A stretch of 64,000 nucleotides of DNA from Opitutaceae bacterium (GTDB taxonomy: Bacteria > Verrucomicrobiota > Verrucomicrobiia > Opitutales > Opitutaceae). A program made the position numbers and the translations under genes. The stretch is from the NCBI GenBank assembly GCA_028284235.1, contig JANQSC010000003.1:17573-81572 (forward strand), written 5' to 3'. The notes under the pieces are model-generated. The model did no database searches and was not told where the DNA came from. It saw only the letters and a program-made list of their open reading frames with translations. Positions 52,015 to 63,300 of this stretch are shown here, in pieces (position 1 is the first letter of the stretch; each line of letters begins with the position of its first letter).

Positions 52015-53205
52015 ATGGCTAAAGGAACCTTCGAAAGAACCAAACCGCACGTCAATGTCGGCACCATCGGACACGTTGACCACGGTAAAACTACTCTGAC
52101 CACCTCCATCTTGGCTGTGCAGGCCGGCAAGGGTCTTGCAGAGCTTAAAAGCTACTCGGACATCGCCAAGGGTGGTACAGTGCGTGACGATTCCAAGATC
52201 GTTACCATCTCGGTCGCCCACGTAGAGTACGAGTCGGACAACCGCCACTACGCTCACGTCGACTGCCCAGGCCACGCGGACTTCGTCAAGAACATGATCA
52301 CGGGCGCGGCTCAAATGGACGGCGCCATCCTGGTTGTTAGCGCCGCTGACGGACCGATGCCCCAGACGCGCGAGCACATCCTCCTGGCCCGCCAGGTCGG
52401 AGTGCCGAAGATTGTCGTCTTCTTGAACAAGTGCGACCTCATCGACGACGAGGAACTTCTCGAGCTCGTTGAAATGGAAGTGCGCGAACTGCTCGACAAG
52501 TACGATTTCCCAGGCGACGACACCACGATCATCCGCGGTTCTGCCATGCAGGCGCTCGAAGGCACGGACGAGGGCAAGGCCCACATCCAGGCCCTCATGG
52601 ACGCGATCGACAATGACATTCCCGAGCCCGAGCGCGAAATCGACAAGCCATTCCTCATGTCCATCGAGGACGTATTCTCGATCACGGGTCGCGGCACCGT
52701 CGCTACCGGACGTATCGAGCGCGGCGTCATCAAGGTCGGTTCCGAAGTTGAAATCGTCGGCTTGAAGGCCACCGAGAAGTCGGTTGTGACCGGCGTCGAA
52801 ATGTTCCGCAAGATGCTGGATCAAGGCCAGGCGGGCGACAACGTGGGAATCCTCCTGCGCGGCGTGGAAAAAGAAGCGATCGAGCGCGGTCAAGTGCTTG
52901 CCGATCCAGGCACGATCACGCCTCACAAAAAGGGCAAAGCGGAAATCTACGTTCTCTCCAAGGACGAAGGCGGACGCCACACTCCTTTCTTCAATGGTTA
53001 CCGTCCGCAATTCTACTTCCGCACGACTGACGTGACGGGCGTATGCGAATTGCCTAGCGGTGTCGAAATGGTAATGCCTGGCGACAACATCTCGATCGAG
53101 GTCTCTTTGACCAAGCCGATCGCGATGGAGAAGGGCCAGCGCTTCGCGATTCGCGAAGGGGGACGCACAATCGGTGCGGGCCGTATCACCGACATCGTCG
53201 AGTAG
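52015..53205 (+). CDS. tuf: Elongation factor Tu
   Basis: A 396-residue GTPase that brings aminoacyl-tRNA to the ribosome. G1 GHVDHGKTT (residues 19-27), G3 DCPGHADF, G4 NKCDLI and SAMQAL (G5) are all present, followed by domains 2 and 3 ([33 protein letters not shown]). Length and order are normal. It is preceded by tRNA-Thr and followed by a terminator, tRNA-Trp, secE and nusG. Confidence 0.98.
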   Translation: MAKGTFERTKPHVNVGTIGHVDHGKTTLTTSILAVQAGKGLAELKSYSDIAKGGTVRDDSKIVTISVAHVEYESDNRHYAHVDCPGHADFVKNMITGAAQMDGAILVVSAADGPMPQTREHILLARQVGVPKIVVFLNKCDLIDDEELLELVEMEVRELLDKYDFPGDDTTIIRGSAMQALEGTDEGKAHIQALMDAIDNDIPEPEREIDKPFLMSIEDVFSITGRGTVATGRIERGVIKVGSEVEIVGLKATEKSVVTGVEMFRKMLDQGQAGDNVGILLRGVEKEAIERGQVLADPGTITPHKKGKAEIYVLSKDEGGRHTPFFNGYRPQFYFRTTDVTGVCELPSGVEMVMPGDNISIEVSLTKPIAMEKGQRFAIREGGRTIGAGRITDIVE

Positions 53206-53229
53206 GCGCGACCACACAGTTCAATTTGC

Positions 53230-53272
53230 TTGCCGGAACCCGCATTTTGGGGTTTCGGCAATTCTGTTTCTT
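53230..53272 (+). terminator. Rho-independent terminator after tuf
   Basis: TTGCCGGAACCC pairs with GGGTTTCGGCAA (loop CGCATTTTG or close), followed by TTCTGTTTCTT. It partly isolates tuf from tRNA-Trp and secE. Confidence 0.88.
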
Positions 53273-53285
53273 AATTTTAAGGCAT

Positions 53286-53361
53286 AGGGTAGTAGCTCAA
53301 TTGGTAGAGTAGTGGTCTCCAAAACCATTGGTTGGGGGTTCGAGTCCCTCCTGCCCTGCCA
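53286..53361 (+). tRNA. tRNA-Trp (CCA)
   Basis: 76 nt with encoded CCA. The acceptor stem AGGGTAG pairs with CTGCCCT, the anticodon loop CTCCAAA gives anticodon CCA. Located between tuf and secE as in many bacteria. Confidence 0.96.
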
Positions 53362-53379
53362 TCCTCGAAAATCCGATAA

Positions 53380-53583
53380 ATGAAAAATCCGTTCACCAGA
53401 ATCCGCACATTCTACAGCGAGACCATGGCTGAGTTGTTCAAAGCCACTTGGCCCACTTGGAGCGAGTTGCGCGAGAACACCGTCGTCGTGATCATCTCGA
53501 TTGCGATTATGGGCCTATTCATCGCAGTAGCGGATTTCTCACTCGTTAATGTGGTGGAGCTGTTCACCAGCATGATGCGGTAA
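53380..53583 (+). CDS. secE: Protein translocase subunit SecE
   Basis: A 67-residue single-membrane-span SecE of the minimal type. The amphipathic cytoplasmic helix (FYSETMAELFKATWPTWSEL, about residues 11-30) ends in the conserved WP-TWSE turn and the membrane segment follows at about 35-58 (TVVVIISIAIMGLFIAVADF). It stabilises the SecYEG channel. It lies 12 bp upstream of nusG. Confidence 0.94.
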   Translation: MKNPFTRIRTFYSETMAELFKATWPTWSELRENTVVVIISIAIMGLFIAVADFSLVNVVELFTSMMR

Positions 53584-53595
53584 GCCTTCGAAACG

Positions 53596-54171
53596 ATGAC
53601 CGAGACAAGCGCAAGGACTCAAGGCGACTGGTACGTGATCCAAACCCTTTCCAACCAGGAAGGGAAGGTGAAGCGGTACCTGGACAAGTTCATCGTCGAA
53701 GAGGAAATGGAGGACTACGTCTTCGAAGTCCTCGTTCCCACCGAGAACGTCGTCGAAGTAAAGAACGGTAAAAAGACCCAGATCACTCGCAAATTTTATC
53801 CTGGGTACGCCTTCGTGCGGATGCGCCTGTACGACAACGATGGCAAGTTGATGAACAAGCCCTGGTATTTCGTGAGAGAAACCGCGGGCGTAATTAATTT
53901 CGTGGGCGGCGATCGGCCCGCCCCTCTCAAAAAGTCGGAGATCGACACCATTCTGAGCCAAATCGAAGCGGCTTCGGGCAAAGAAACCCCGAAGATCCAG
54001 TACGAAGTCGGCGAAGAGGTCAAAATCACCGACGGACCTTTCCTCAATCTCAATGGACGGATCGACGAGATCGATCCCGAAAAAGGCAAGCTCAAGGTTT
54101 CCGTATCCATTTTCGGCCGCTTCACGCCGGTGGAACTGGAGTATTGGCAAGTCGAACGCATAACTAGCTAG
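53596..54171 (+). CDS. nusG: Transcription termination/antitermination protein NusG
   Basis: A 191-residue elongation factor that binds RNA polymerase and couples it to Rho or the ribosome. The N-terminal NGN domain has [20 protein letters not shown] near residue 12 and the [11 protein letters not shown] segment; the C-terminal KOW domain (about 135-190) reads [20 protein letters not shown] and [20 protein letters not shown]. The N-terminal domain is normal in length. The rplK gene follows at 8 bp. Confidence 0.97.
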   Translation: MTETSARTQGDWYVIQTLSNQEGKVKRYLDKFIVEEEMEDYVFEVLVPTENVVEVKNGKKTQITRKFYPGYAFVRMRLYDNDGKLMNKPWYFVRETAGVINFVGGDRPAPLKKSEIDTILSQIEAASGKETPKIQYEVGEEVKITDGPFLNLNGRIDEIDPEKGKLKVSVSIFGRFTPVELEYWQVERITS

Positions 54172-54179
54172 AAAATCAG

Positions 54180-54605
54180 ATGGCAAAGAAAGTAACCGGA
54201 ACAATTCGCCTGCAGCTCCCCGCTGGCGGCGCTAATCCAGCTCCTCCCGTGGGTCCCGCCCTCGGCGCGGCCGGGGTCAATATCATGGCCTTTTGCAAGG
54301 AGTACAATGCCAAGACCAAAGACCAGGCGGGCACCATCCTCCCCGTCGTCATTACCGTCTACCAGGACAAGTCCTTCAGCTTCGTGCTCAAGTCGCCTCC
54401 CGCCGCCGTGCTTCTCAAGAAAGCCGCCGGTCTGGCCAAAGGCTCCGGCGTTCCGAATCGCGACAAGGTCGGAACGGTGACTAAAAAGCAGATCCTCGAG
54501 ATCGTCGAAGCCAAGAAAGCGGATCTCAACGCCAGCGACCCTGAAATGGCCTCCCGCATTATCGCCGGAACCGCCCGTTCCATGGGAATCGACGTCGTCG
54601 ACTAG
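54180..54605 (+). CDS. rplK: 50S ribosomal protein L11
   Basis: 141 residues, the standard length. It contains the N-terminal [20 protein letters not shown] (stalk-base, thiopeptide contact) and the C-terminal 23S rRNA-binding domain with [20 protein letters not shown]. It forms the GTPase-associated centre with 23S rRNA. The gene is followed after 83 bp by rplA. Confidence 0.97.
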   Translation: MAKKVTGTIRLQLPAGGANPAPPVGPALGAAGVNIMAFCKEYNAKTKDQAGTILPVVITVYQDKSFSFVLKSPPAAVLLKKAAGLAKGSGVPNRDKVGTVTKKQILEIVEAKKADLNASDPEMASRIIAGTARSMGIDVVD

Positions 54606-54688
54606 AATTTCTCTCTATATACTTTATATATAGAATACACACCCACAACGCAGGAGCTGAGAGGCGTTTGTACTGCAAGGAGTAATAC

Positions 54689-55381
54689 ATGGTAAAACTG
54701 ACTAAACGATTTCGAGCTGCCCAGGAGGCGGCCGATCTTAGCAAAGAATATACAGTGACCGAGGCGGTCGAAGTGCTCGCGAAATTGCCCAAGGCGAATT
54801 TCGACGAAACCATCGAAGTCTCGATGAAGCTGTTGGTCGACCCACGCAAGGGCGACGAGATGGTGCGCGGCACAGTGATGCTTCCGCACGGCAGCGGCAA
54901 AACCGTTCGCGTACTGGCCTTCACATCCGATGTGGAAGCGGCGAAAGCGGCGGGCGCAACCGAAGCCGGGCTCGAAGACATGATCGCGAAAGTCCAAGGA
55001 GGCTGGGTCGATTTCGACGTCGCCGTCGCGACTCCCGACGCCATGAAGGAAGTGCGCAAGGTCGCCCGCGTCCTCGGCCCGAAAGGCCTTATGCCGAACC
55101 CGAAAGCCGGCACCGTGTCGCCTGACATCGACAAAGCGATCAAGGAAGTAATGGCGGGTCGCGTCGAGTTCAAGCTCGACAAGTCGGCCACGCTCGGAGT
55201 CGGCGTTGCAAAGCGTTCGTTTACCAATGAGCAGATCGCGGAAAACGTGGCAGCGATCCTGGAAGCGGTTGGGAAAGCCCGTCCCGCGGGATTCAAAGGC
55301 CGCTACATTCGCAGCGCGAGCCTGTCCGGTACCATGACTCCCGGCGTCAAGCTGGCTGGGTCCGAGTACTCGAAATTCTAG
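54689..55381 (+). CDS. rplA: 50S ribosomal protein L1
   Basis: 230 residues, normal length. Visible marks are KLTKRFRAAQEAADL near the start, MVRGTVMLPHGSGKTVRVLA, VARVLGPKGLMPNPKAGTVS (the L1 signature) and AILEAVGKARPAGFKGRYI. L1 forms the mobile stalk at the E site and in many bacteria represses its own operon by binding the mRNA. AT-rich sequence with TATATA runs lies upstream at 54610-54635. An AAGGAG ribosome binding site precedes the ATG. Confidence 0.97.
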   Translation: MVKLTKRFRAAQEAADLSKEYTVTEAVEVLAKLPKANFDETIEVSMKLLVDPRKGDEMVRGTVMLPHGSGKTVRVLAFTSDVEAAKAAGATEAGLEDMIAKVQGGWVDFDVAVATPDAMKEVRKVARVLGPKGLMPNPKAGTVSPDIDKAIKEVMAGRVEFKLDKSATLGVGVAKRSFTNEQIAENVAAILEAVGKARPAGFKGRYIRSASLSGTMTPGVKLAGSEYSKF

Positions 55382-55406
55382 AACCTTTAACTGGACGCAT
55401 TAGAAA

Positions 55407-55925
55407 ATGAGACCGGAAAAACAATTTCTCGTAGACGAGGTGAACACCCACCTCGAAAAGTCCGACTACGTTTTCGTAGCCGACTACCAACGCGCCACCG
55501 TTCCCGATATCGCGGATCTGCGCAGCCAGCTCGCCAAAGAGGAGGCGGAGTTTCACGTCGTGAAAAACAACATCCTCAAAGTGGCGGCGAAAGGGCGCGG
55601 CTTCCCGGAAATCGACTCGCACCTGACGGGGCAGAACGCCATCGTCATCGGCGGCAACAACCCGTCGGGCGTGGCCAAGGTGTTGATCAAGTTCTTCGAC
55701 AAAGCGGAGAAGATCGATGTCAAGGTAGGCGTCCTCGGCGAGCAAAAGCTGGAGAAGGACGACCTCAAGGCGCTGTCCAAGCTGCCTTCGCTCGAGTCGC
55801 TTCGGGCCCAGTTGCTCGGACTGCTCGCGCAGCCCGCCCAGCAGATGGTGTTCGTCCTCAACGCCGTACCTCAAAACGTGCTCAACGTTCTGCAAGCCAA
55901 AGTCGACGCGGAGGGTGGCAACTAG
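55407..55925 (+). CDS. rplJ: 50S ribosomal protein L10
   Basis: 172 residues, normal length. The N-terminal rRNA-binding domain (MRPEKQFLVDEVNTHLEKSD, then FVADYQRATVPDIADLRSQL and FHVVKNNILKVA) and the C-terminal helix that carries L12 dimers (SLESLRAQLLGLLAQPAQQM) are visible. It forms the base of the stalk. It starts 25 bp after rplA, so the usual longer L10 leader is absent. Confidence 0.96.
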   Translation: MRPEKQFLVDEVNTHLEKSDYVFVADYQRATVPDIADLRSQLAKEEAEFHVVKNNILKVAAKGRGFPEIDSHLTGQNAIVIGGNNPSGVAKVLIKFFDKAEKIDVKVGVLGEQKLEKDDLKALSKLPSLESLRAQLLGLLAQPAQQMVFVLNAVPQNVLNVLQAKVDAEGGN

Positions 55926-56041
55926 AGAACCAATTTGCGAGGGCATGCCTGCCTTCGCCCAATGAAAACCAAAAACAAAGATACAGGCTAGGGCCTTGGC
56001 GGCCTTAAATGAGGAACTCCGAACTAGCCGATCAAAATACA

Positions 56042-56431
56042 ATGGCAGACCTAAAAAAAGAAGACGTAATCGAATGGCTCAGCAGCCAGTCCGTGCTCGA
56101 CATAGCAGGATTGGTGAAAGACTTGGAAGAGAAGTGGGGCGTTAGCGCCGCCGCTCCTGTTGCAGTCTCTGCAGCTCCTGGCGCAGGTGGAGGCGAAGCC
56201 GCCGCCGCTGCGGAAGAAAAGACCGAGTTCGACGTAATCCTCGCCGAGGCCGGCGCGAAGAAGATCAACGTGATCAAGGAAGTACGCGGAATCACCGGTC
56301 TTGGCCTGAAGGACGCGAAGGACCTCGTAGAAGGAGCTCCGAAACCCGTCAAGGAAGGCGCTTCCAAGGAAGAAGCCGAAGAAATCAAAACCAAGCTCGA
56401 AGCTGCTGGCGCAAAGGTAGAACTCAAATAG
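56042..56431 (+). CDS. rplL: 50S ribosomal protein L7/L12
   Basis: 129 residues from ATG 56042; an earlier in-frame ATG at 56009 adds 11 unlikely residues. An N-terminal dimerisation domain ([20 protein letters not shown]), an Ala/Gly-rich hinge (about 37-58) and the C-terminal factor-binding domain ([40 protein letters not shown]) are present. The stalk binds translation GTPases. It lies 116 bp after rplJ. Confidence 0.96.
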   Translation: MADLKKEDVIEWLSSQSVLDIAGLVKDLEEKWGVSAAAPVAVSAAPGAGGGEAAAAAEEKTEFDVILAEAGAKKINVIKEVRGITGLGLKDAKDLVEGAPKPVKEGASKEEAEEIKTKLEAAGAKVELK

Positions 56432-56468
56432 CATTGCTCAGTACTGTTTTTAACAGCTTTTACTTTGA

Positions 56469-56505
56469 GACAGGCGCGTTTCCGCGCGCCTGTCTTTCCT
56501 GTCTC
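56469..56505 (+). terminator. Attenuator-like hairpin between rplL and rpoB
   Basis: GACAGGCGCG, loop TTTCCG, CGCGCCTGTC followed by TTTCCTGTCTC. It lies 37 bp after rplL and 98 bp before rpoB, a position where bacteria often have an attenuator that lowers rpoBC transcription relative to ribosomal protein genes. Confidence 0.75.
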
Positions 56506-56592
56506 TAAATGCCAGTCGCGAATCCGTTCACTCGAGGCTGTTTTCCCAATATCATCCCGTATCTAATCTAGCTATTCACGTAAGGAACATCC

Positions 56593-59500
56593 ATGGCCGA
56601 CCGCATCAACTTCGGAAAACTTAAGGACTCGCTGAGCCCTCCCAATCTGATCGAAATTCAGATCAATTCCTACCTGGATTTTCTGCAGAAGGACACGCCG
56701 ATCCTCGAACGCAAGAACGACGGTATCGAAGCGGTCTTCCGCGAAGTCTTCCCCATCGAAAGTTACGATGGACGACTGGTGCTCGAGTTCGTCTCCTACA
56801 CCATCGGTGATCCGAAAGCGACCGAGATCGAGTGTATTCGCGAAGGGATTACCTATTCGGTGCCTTTGTACGTGAAACTTCGCCTCCGCGAAGAAGACAA
56901 TATCAAGGACGAGGAAATCTACATGGGCGAAATGCCGATGGTGACCAGCCGCGGCTCGTTCATCATCAATGGAGCGGAGCGCGTCGTCGTCAGCCAGCTG
57001 CACCGCTCGCCGGGCATTTGCTACGAAGTAACGCCGCATACCAACGGCAAGCTCCTCCATTCCTACCGCATCATTCCGGACCGCGGCACCTGGCTCGAAG
57101 TCCAGTTCGACAACAACGACCTGCTCTACGTCTATCTCGACCGTCGCCGTCGTCGTCGCAAATTTCTCATTACAACGCTGCTCCGCGCCGTCGGATTCAG
57201 CTCGGACCTCGACATCCTGAATCTTTTCTACTCCATCGAGGAAGTGCCCATCAAGGACGCTCTCGACAAGGAGAACGTCAGCCAGTACGTCCTCGTTGAA
57301 GACGCGGTCGACTCCGAAAAGGGAGTCGTCATCGCTCGCGCATTCGAGCCGCTCACCAAGGCGATCGTTCGCGAATTCGAAACGCACGGCATTCCGGTGC
57401 TCAAAGTGATCGATACCTCTTCCGACGAAGGGGCCATCGTCCGCGCCCTCAAAAAGGACACCACCCAGAACGAGGAGGAAGCGCTCAAGGAAATCTACAA
57501 GCGCCTGCGTCCCGGCGAGCCGCCGACGACCGCCAACGCCAAGGCATTGCTCAAGCGTCTCTTCTTCGATCCCAAGCGCTACGACCTCGGTCGCGTCGGC
57601 CGCTATAAGATCAACCAGAAGCTGGAGATGGACGTGGACGTCGAGCAGCGTACGCTCGAGGGAGACGACATCGTTCTCGCCACCAAGTATCTCATCAAAC
57701 TCAAGGGCGGGGAGGGCTACCTTGACGACATCGACCACCTCGGCAGCCGCCGTGTGCGTACTGTCGGCGAATTGCTCGCCAACCAGTGCCGTCTCGGACT
57801 CTCCCGCACGGAGCGTCTCGTTCGCGAGCGCATGACGCTCTACGATCAAAGCGTCGATTCGATCACGCCGCAAAAGCTGATCAACCCGAAGGCGTTGACG
57901 ACCGTCATCCGCGACTTCTTCGCTCGCAGCCAACTGTCGCAGTTCATGGACCAGATCAACCCGCTGGCGGAGTTGACTCACAAACGTCGCCTCTCCGCTC
58001 TCGGACCGGGCGGTTTGAACCGCGAACGCGCCGGATTCGAAGTGCGCGACGTGCATCCTTCCCACTACGGACGTATTTGCCCGATTGAGACGCCGGAAGG
58101 ACCGAACATCGGTTTGATCAATTCGCTTTCCACCTACTCGCGCGTCAACGAGTTCGGTTTCATCGAAACGCCCTACCGCGTGGTCGAAAAGGGGAAAGTC
58201 ACCGACGAAGTTCGCTACTTGAACGCGGACCAGGAAGAGGGCAAAATCATCGCCCAGGCCAATTCCGAGTTGGACGACAAGAATGTCTTCGTCGGCAAAG
58301 TGACCGTCCGCCAAAGCGGCGAGTTCCTCGAAGTCGACAAGGAGCACGTCCATTTCATGGACGTATCGCCGAAGCAACTTGTATCCGTCGCGGCAGGACT
58401 GATTCCTTTTCTCGAGCACGATGACGCCAACCGCGCGCTCATGGGTTCGAACATGCAACGCCAAGGTGTTCCTTTGCTCAAAGCGGATTCGCCGTTTGTC
58501 GGAACCGGTATCGAGGAACGCGTCGCCCGCGACTCGAAAACCGTCTGCGTGACCGACCACGACGGAATCGTCGCCTCGGTCGACGCCAACCGGATTGTCG
58601 TAACCAAAGACGGCAAGCTGCCTGAACACTTCTTCAGCAAGCCCGTTTCCGATCCGGCCAACGACGTGCACGTGATCGAGCTGCGCAAGTTCATGCGCTC
58701 CAACGCGGGAACCTGCTTCAACCAAAAGCCAATTGTCTCGCAAGGACAGAAGGTCAAAGCCGGCGACATCATCGCCGATGGCCCGTGTACTCAGCAGGGC
58801 GAACTCGCTCTCGGACGCAACATCCTCGTCGCGTTCATGCCGTGGAATGGCTACAACTTCGAAGACGCGATCTTGATTTCCGAAAAGGTGCTCAAGGACG
58901 ACATCTACACCTCGATCCACGTGGCCGAGTTCGAAGTGACCGCTCGCGATACCAAATTGGGTCCGGAAGAAATCACCCGCGATATTCCCAATGTGGGCGA
59001 AGAAGCGCTGCGCAACCTCAACCACGACGGGGTCATCCGCGTGGGCGCGGAAGTGCATCCGGGCGACATCCTCGTCGGCAAGATCACGCCGAAGAGCGAA
59101 ACCGAACTCGCCCCCGAAGAAAAACTCCTCCGAGCGATCTTCGGCGAAAAGGCCGCGGACGTGAAGGATACTTCGCTCGTCGTTCCGTCGGGTGTCGAAG
59201 GCATCATCATGGATGTTAAAGTCTCCAGCCGCATCGACTACGAGCGCGAGCGCTTGAGCCCTTCCGATCGCCGCCGCCAGGTGAAGCAGATCAACGAGGA
59301 ATACAAGACGCAGATGGACAAGCTCCGCGAAGGCTTGACCGAAGCGCTCTCCAATATCCTCCTCGGAGAAAAAATTCCGCTCGACGTGGTCAACGGCCAG
59401 AACGGAGAAATCATCATCCCCGCCAATCGAAAGATCACCAAAACGCTTCTGCGCAAGCTCGCCGCGGTTTCCAAGCACGTCGAGATCGATCCCTCACCGG

Positions 59501-60366
59501 TTCGTATCAAGATTATGGAGATTATCAGCTCCTACCAGAGCAAGTTCGACGAACTCGAGTCGGACCGCGAGCGCAAGACCGCCAACATCGAAACGGGTGA
59601 CGACGCGTCTCAAGGCGTTATCAAGCAAGTTAAAGTCTACATCGCCACCAAGGAAAAACTGAAGGTTGGCGACAAGATGGCGGGGCGCCACGGTAACAAG
59701 GGTGTTGTCGCTAAAATCGTGCCGGAAGAAGATATGCCGTATCTTCCCGATGGTACGCCGATCCAGATCTGTCTCAACCCGCTGGGCGTTCCGTCTCGAA
59801 TGAACGTTGGTCAGGTACTTGAGACGCACATGGGCTGGGCGTGCAAGGTTCTCGGCATGAAAGTGTCTACTCCTGTGTTCGACGGTATTCCGGAAAAAAC
59901 CGTACGTCAGCACCTGGCCGACGCGGGTCTTCCGACCACCGGCAAAAGCACGCTTTACGACGGACGAACCGGTGAGCAGCTCGACCAGGAAGTGGTTGTA
60001 GGCTGGGTTTACATGATGAAGCTGAACCACTTGGTTTCACACAAGATCCACGCTCGCGCCGTCGGTCCTTACTCTCTGGTTACGCAGCAGCCTTTGGGCG
60101 GAAAGGCCCAGTACGGTGGCCAGCGTTTCGGGGAAATGGAGGTCTGGGCTCTGGAAGCGTACGGAGCCGCCTACACCTTGCAGGAACTTCTCACTGTCAA
60201 GTCGGACGACGTCCAAGGACGTACCAAGATCTACGAATCGCTCGTCAAGGGCGACTCGACTTTGCAGGCCGGAACGCCGGAATCGTTTAATGTATTGATA
60301 AAGGAAATACAGTCTCTCGGACTTGACGTTAAGCTCGGACGTCAAAGCGAGCTGGAGTACAAATAA
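56593..60366 (+). CDS. rpoB: DNA-directed RNA polymerase beta subunit
   Basis: A 1257-residue catalytic-core subunit. Signs include the rifampicin region segment [20 protein letters not shown] followed by [20 protein letters not shown] (about residues 455-495), [14 protein letters not shown], the [12 protein letters not shown] motif, [12 protein letters not shown] and the C-terminal [20 protein letters not shown]. No large lineage-specific insertion is obvious. rpoC starts 24 bp after the stop. Start ATG 56593 has AAGGA nine bases before it. Confidence 0.98.
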   Translation: MADRINFGKLKDSLSPPNLIEIQINSYLDFLQKDTPILERKNDGIEAVFREVFPIESYDGRLVLEFVSYTIGDPKATEIECIREGITYSVPLYVKLRLREEDNIKDEEIYMGEMPMVTSRGSFIINGAERVVVSQLHRSPGICYEVTPHTNGKLLHSYRIIPDRGTWLEVQFDNNDLLYVYLDRRRRRRKFLITTLLRAVGFSSDLDILNLFYSIEEVPIKDALDKENVSQYVLVEDAVDSEKGVVIARAFEPLTKAIVREFETHGIPVLKVIDTSSDEGAIVRALKKDTTQNEEEALKEIYKRLRPGEPPTTANAKALLKRLFFDPKRYDLGRVGRYKINQKLEMDVDVEQRTLEGDDIVLATKYLIKLKGGEGYLDDIDHLGSRRVRTVGELLANQCRLGLSRTERLVRERMTLYDQSVDSITPQKLINPKALTTVIRDFFARSQLSQFMDQINPLAELTHKRRLSALGPGGLNRERAGFEVRDVHPSHYGRICPIETPEGPNIGLINSLSTYSRVNEFGFIETPYRVVEKGKVTDEVRYLNADQEEGKIIAQANSELDDKNVFVGKVTVRQSGEFLEVDKEHVHFMDVSPKQLVSVAAGLIPFLEHDDANRALMGSNMQRQGVPLLKADSPFVGTGIEERVARDSKTVCVTDHDGIVASVDANRIVVTKDGKLPEHFFSKPVSDPANDVHVIELRKFMRSNAGTCFNQKPIVSQGQKVKAGDIIADGPCTQQGELALGRNILVAFMPWNGYNFEDAILISEKVLKDDIYTSIHVAEFEVTARDTKLGPEEITRDIPNVGEEALRNLNHDGVIRVGAEVHPGDILVGKITPKSETELAPEEKLLRAIFGEKAADVKDTSLVVPSGVEGIIMDVKVSSRIDYERERLSPSDRRRQVKQINEEYKTQMDKLREGLTEALSNILLGEKIPLDVVNGQNGEIIIPANRKITKTLLRKLAAVSKHVEIDPSPVRIKIMEIISSYQSKFDELESDRERKTANIETGDDASQGVIKQVKVYIATKEKLKVGDKMAGRHGNKGVVAKIVPEEDMPYLPDGTPIQICLNPLGVPSRMNVGQVLETHMGWACKVLGMKVSTPVFDGIPEKTVRQHLADAGLPTTGKSTLYDGRTGEQLDQEVVVGWVYMMKLNHLVSHKIHARAVGPYSLVTQQPLGGKAQYGGQRFGEMEVWALEAYGAAYTLQELLTVKSDDVQGRTKIYESLVKGDSTLQAGTPESFNVLIKEIQSLGLDVKLGRQSELEYK

Positions 60367-60390
60367 TCGCCAACCCCCTAGGAACAAACA

Positions 60391-63300
60391 ATGTCTAGCC
60401 AAGAAGCTCAAGAAACACTCGGCGTCGAACGCGAATCGAATTTCGACTGCGTCACGATCAACGTCGCTTCTCCGGAAACGATCCGTTCCTGGTCTCGTGG
60501 AGAGGTCAAGAACCCGGAAACGATTAACTATCGTACCTTCAAGCCGGAGCCGGGCGGACTTTTCTGCCAACGGATCTTCGGTCCCGTTCGCGACTACGAA
60601 TGCGCCTGCGGAAAGTATAAGCGTATCAAATACAAGGGCGTGATTTGCGACCGTTGCGGCGTTGAGGTTACCGTGTCTCGCGTTCGTCGCTCGCGCATGG
60701 GCCACATCGAGTTGGCCGTGCCTGTCACGCACATCTGGTTCCTCAAGAGCATGCCCTCGCGTTTGGGCCTGCTCCTGGATATGACCGCTCGCAGCCTCGA
60801 GCGCGTCATCTACTACGAAGCGTTCATGGTGACCGATCCCGGTCGCACGCCGCTCGAGGAAAAGCAGTTACTGACCGACCAGGAGTACTTGCAAGCGGTC
60901 GAGGAATACGGAGACGACTCCTTCGTGGCCAAAATGGGCGCGGAAGCGTTGCGCGAAGTGCTGTCCGTCATGGATATGGCGGGAACTGTCCTCGAGCTGC
61001 AAGAGTCGATGCGGAGCACCAAGTCGAAGCAGATCAAGAAGAAGTTGGCGAAACGCTTGAAGGTGATTCAAGGCTTCATCAAGTCGAAGTCCCGCCCCGA
61101 GTGGATGATCCAGGAAGTGCTTCCCGTCATCCCGCCGGACTTGCGACCACTCGTTCCCTTGGAAGGCGGCCGATTCGCGACTTCCGATCTCAACGATCTC
61201 TACCGCCGCGTGATCAACCGGAACAACCGCCTCAAGAACCTGATGCAGTTGAAGACTCCGGATGTCATTATCCACAACGAAAAGCGCATGCTGCAGGAAG
61301 CGGTGGACGCGTTGTTCGATAACGGACGCCACGGTCGCCCGGTTACCGGAGCGGGGAACCGTCCGTTGAAGTCGTTGAGCGACATGCTCAAGGGCAAGCA
61401 AGGTCGTTTCCGTCAGAATCTTCTCGGAAAGCGTGTCGACTACTCGGGACGTTCCGTAATCGTCATTGGACCGGAACTACGCCTGCACCAATGCGGTTTG
61501 CCCAAGAAGATGGCCCTCGTTCTCTTCGAGCCGTTCATCATCCGCCGTCTCAAGGAATTGGGCTTCGTGCACACGGTCCGCGGCGCTCGTCGCATGATCG
61601 AGAAGAAGTCTCCAGAGGTTTGGGACATTCTTGAAGAGGTCACCAAGGGGCACCCGGTTCTCTTGAATCGCGCTCCAACGCTGCACAGACTTTCGATTCA
61701 AGCGTTCGAGCCGGTACTCATCGAAGGGGAAGCGATTCGCGTCCACCCGCTCGTTTGTACCGCGTACAACGCCGACTTCGATGGCGACCAAATGGCGGTA
61801 CACGTTCCGCTTTCGCTGGAAGCAACTCTCGAGTGCAAGACTCTCATGATGGCGAGTGGAAACATCTTCTCTCCGTCGAGCGGAAAGCCGATCTTGACGC
61901 CGTCGCAGGACGTCATTCTTGGCTCCTACTACCTGACGCTTGAGCCGGCGGAAATGGCCGACGAAGACACGCGCATTCCCCTGGCTGCCACGCAAAGCGA
62001 AGCCCTCTTCGCCCAGATGGACGGCGCTATGCAGACACACGACTGGATTCGCATTCCGAATCCGGACTACGGGCGCGAGACCATCTTCGGAAACAGCGAC
62101 CGTAAAACGATTACCACTACGATCGGACGTATCCGTTTCAGCCAGATTTGGCCGGCGGAACTGGGTTTTGTTAACTTCCAAGTAGACAAGTCCGAGTTGG
62201 GCAACGTCATCAACAACACCTACAAGGTCGCGGGCGCTGAACAGACGGTAGTTTCACTGGACCGGCTCAAGAAGCTCGGATTCGACGTCGCTACTATGGC
62301 CGGTATCTCAATCGGTATCGACGACATGATCATTCCCGAGAGCAAGACGGACATCGTTTCGAACGCGTTCGAGAAGATCGAGGAAGTTGAAGGGCAGTAC
62401 CGTAAGGGCATTATCACTACGGGCGAGCGCTACAACAAGATCATTGACATCTGGACCGTCGCTACCGACGAGATCAAGAAAGCGGTTTTCGAGAAACTGC
62501 AAAACAACGACGGCAAGGGCGGCGTGAATCCAGTCTACGTGATGATGGACTCCGGAGCTCGCGGCAATCCGAACCAGGTACGCCAGCTGTGCGGAACGCG
62601 TGGTTTGATGGCCAAGCCGTCGGGCGAGATCATCGAACGCCCGATCCTGTCTTCCTTCCGCGAGGGCCTCACCGTACTCGAGTACTTCATCTCGACTCAC
62701 GGCGCTCGTAAGGGATTGGCGGATACCGCGTTGAAAACTGCGGATGCGGGTTACTTGACTCGTAAGCTTTGTGATGTGGCCATGGACGTCATTATCACGG
62801 AAGAAGACTGCGGCACCCGCGACGGTATCTGGAAGCGCGCGATTTTCGAAGGCGACGACGAGATTGTCAGCTTGCGTGAGCGCATTGAAGGTCGTTGCTC
62901 CTGCGAAGACGTATTCAATCCGAGCAACCCGGACGAGATTATCGTCTCCTCGGGAGAGCTCATTACGGAAGCGACGGCTCAACGCGTCGAAGACTGCGGT
63001 ATCGAGCGCCTGAAGGTGATGTCTCCGCTGACTTCGACCGCCGACTACGGTATTGACTCCAAGTCCTATGGAATCAACCCGGCGTCCAACGATTTGGCCA
63101 AGCTCGGTGATTCGGTCGGAATCATCGCGGCCCAGTCGATCGGCGAGCCCGGTACTCAATTGACGATGCGTACCTTCCACATCGGTGGTATCGCCAGCTC
63201 GGTGGTCACCGATCCTCGTATCATCGCGCGTAATACAGGTCGCGTGAAGTATCGCGGATTGCGCCTCGTTCACATCGAGACGCCAACCGGTCCGGTTTAC

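Noticed and set aside
55926..56041. L10 leader-type regulatory RNA
   Set aside because: It lies after rplJ rather than before it, and only a short GCGAGGGC/GCCTTCGC hairpin is visible.
56572..59478. Very long antisense reading frame over rpoB (968 codons, minus strand)
   Set aside because: It lies wholly opposite the conserved rpoB coding sequence and arises from codon bias; the protein resembles no family and lacks a ribosome binding site.
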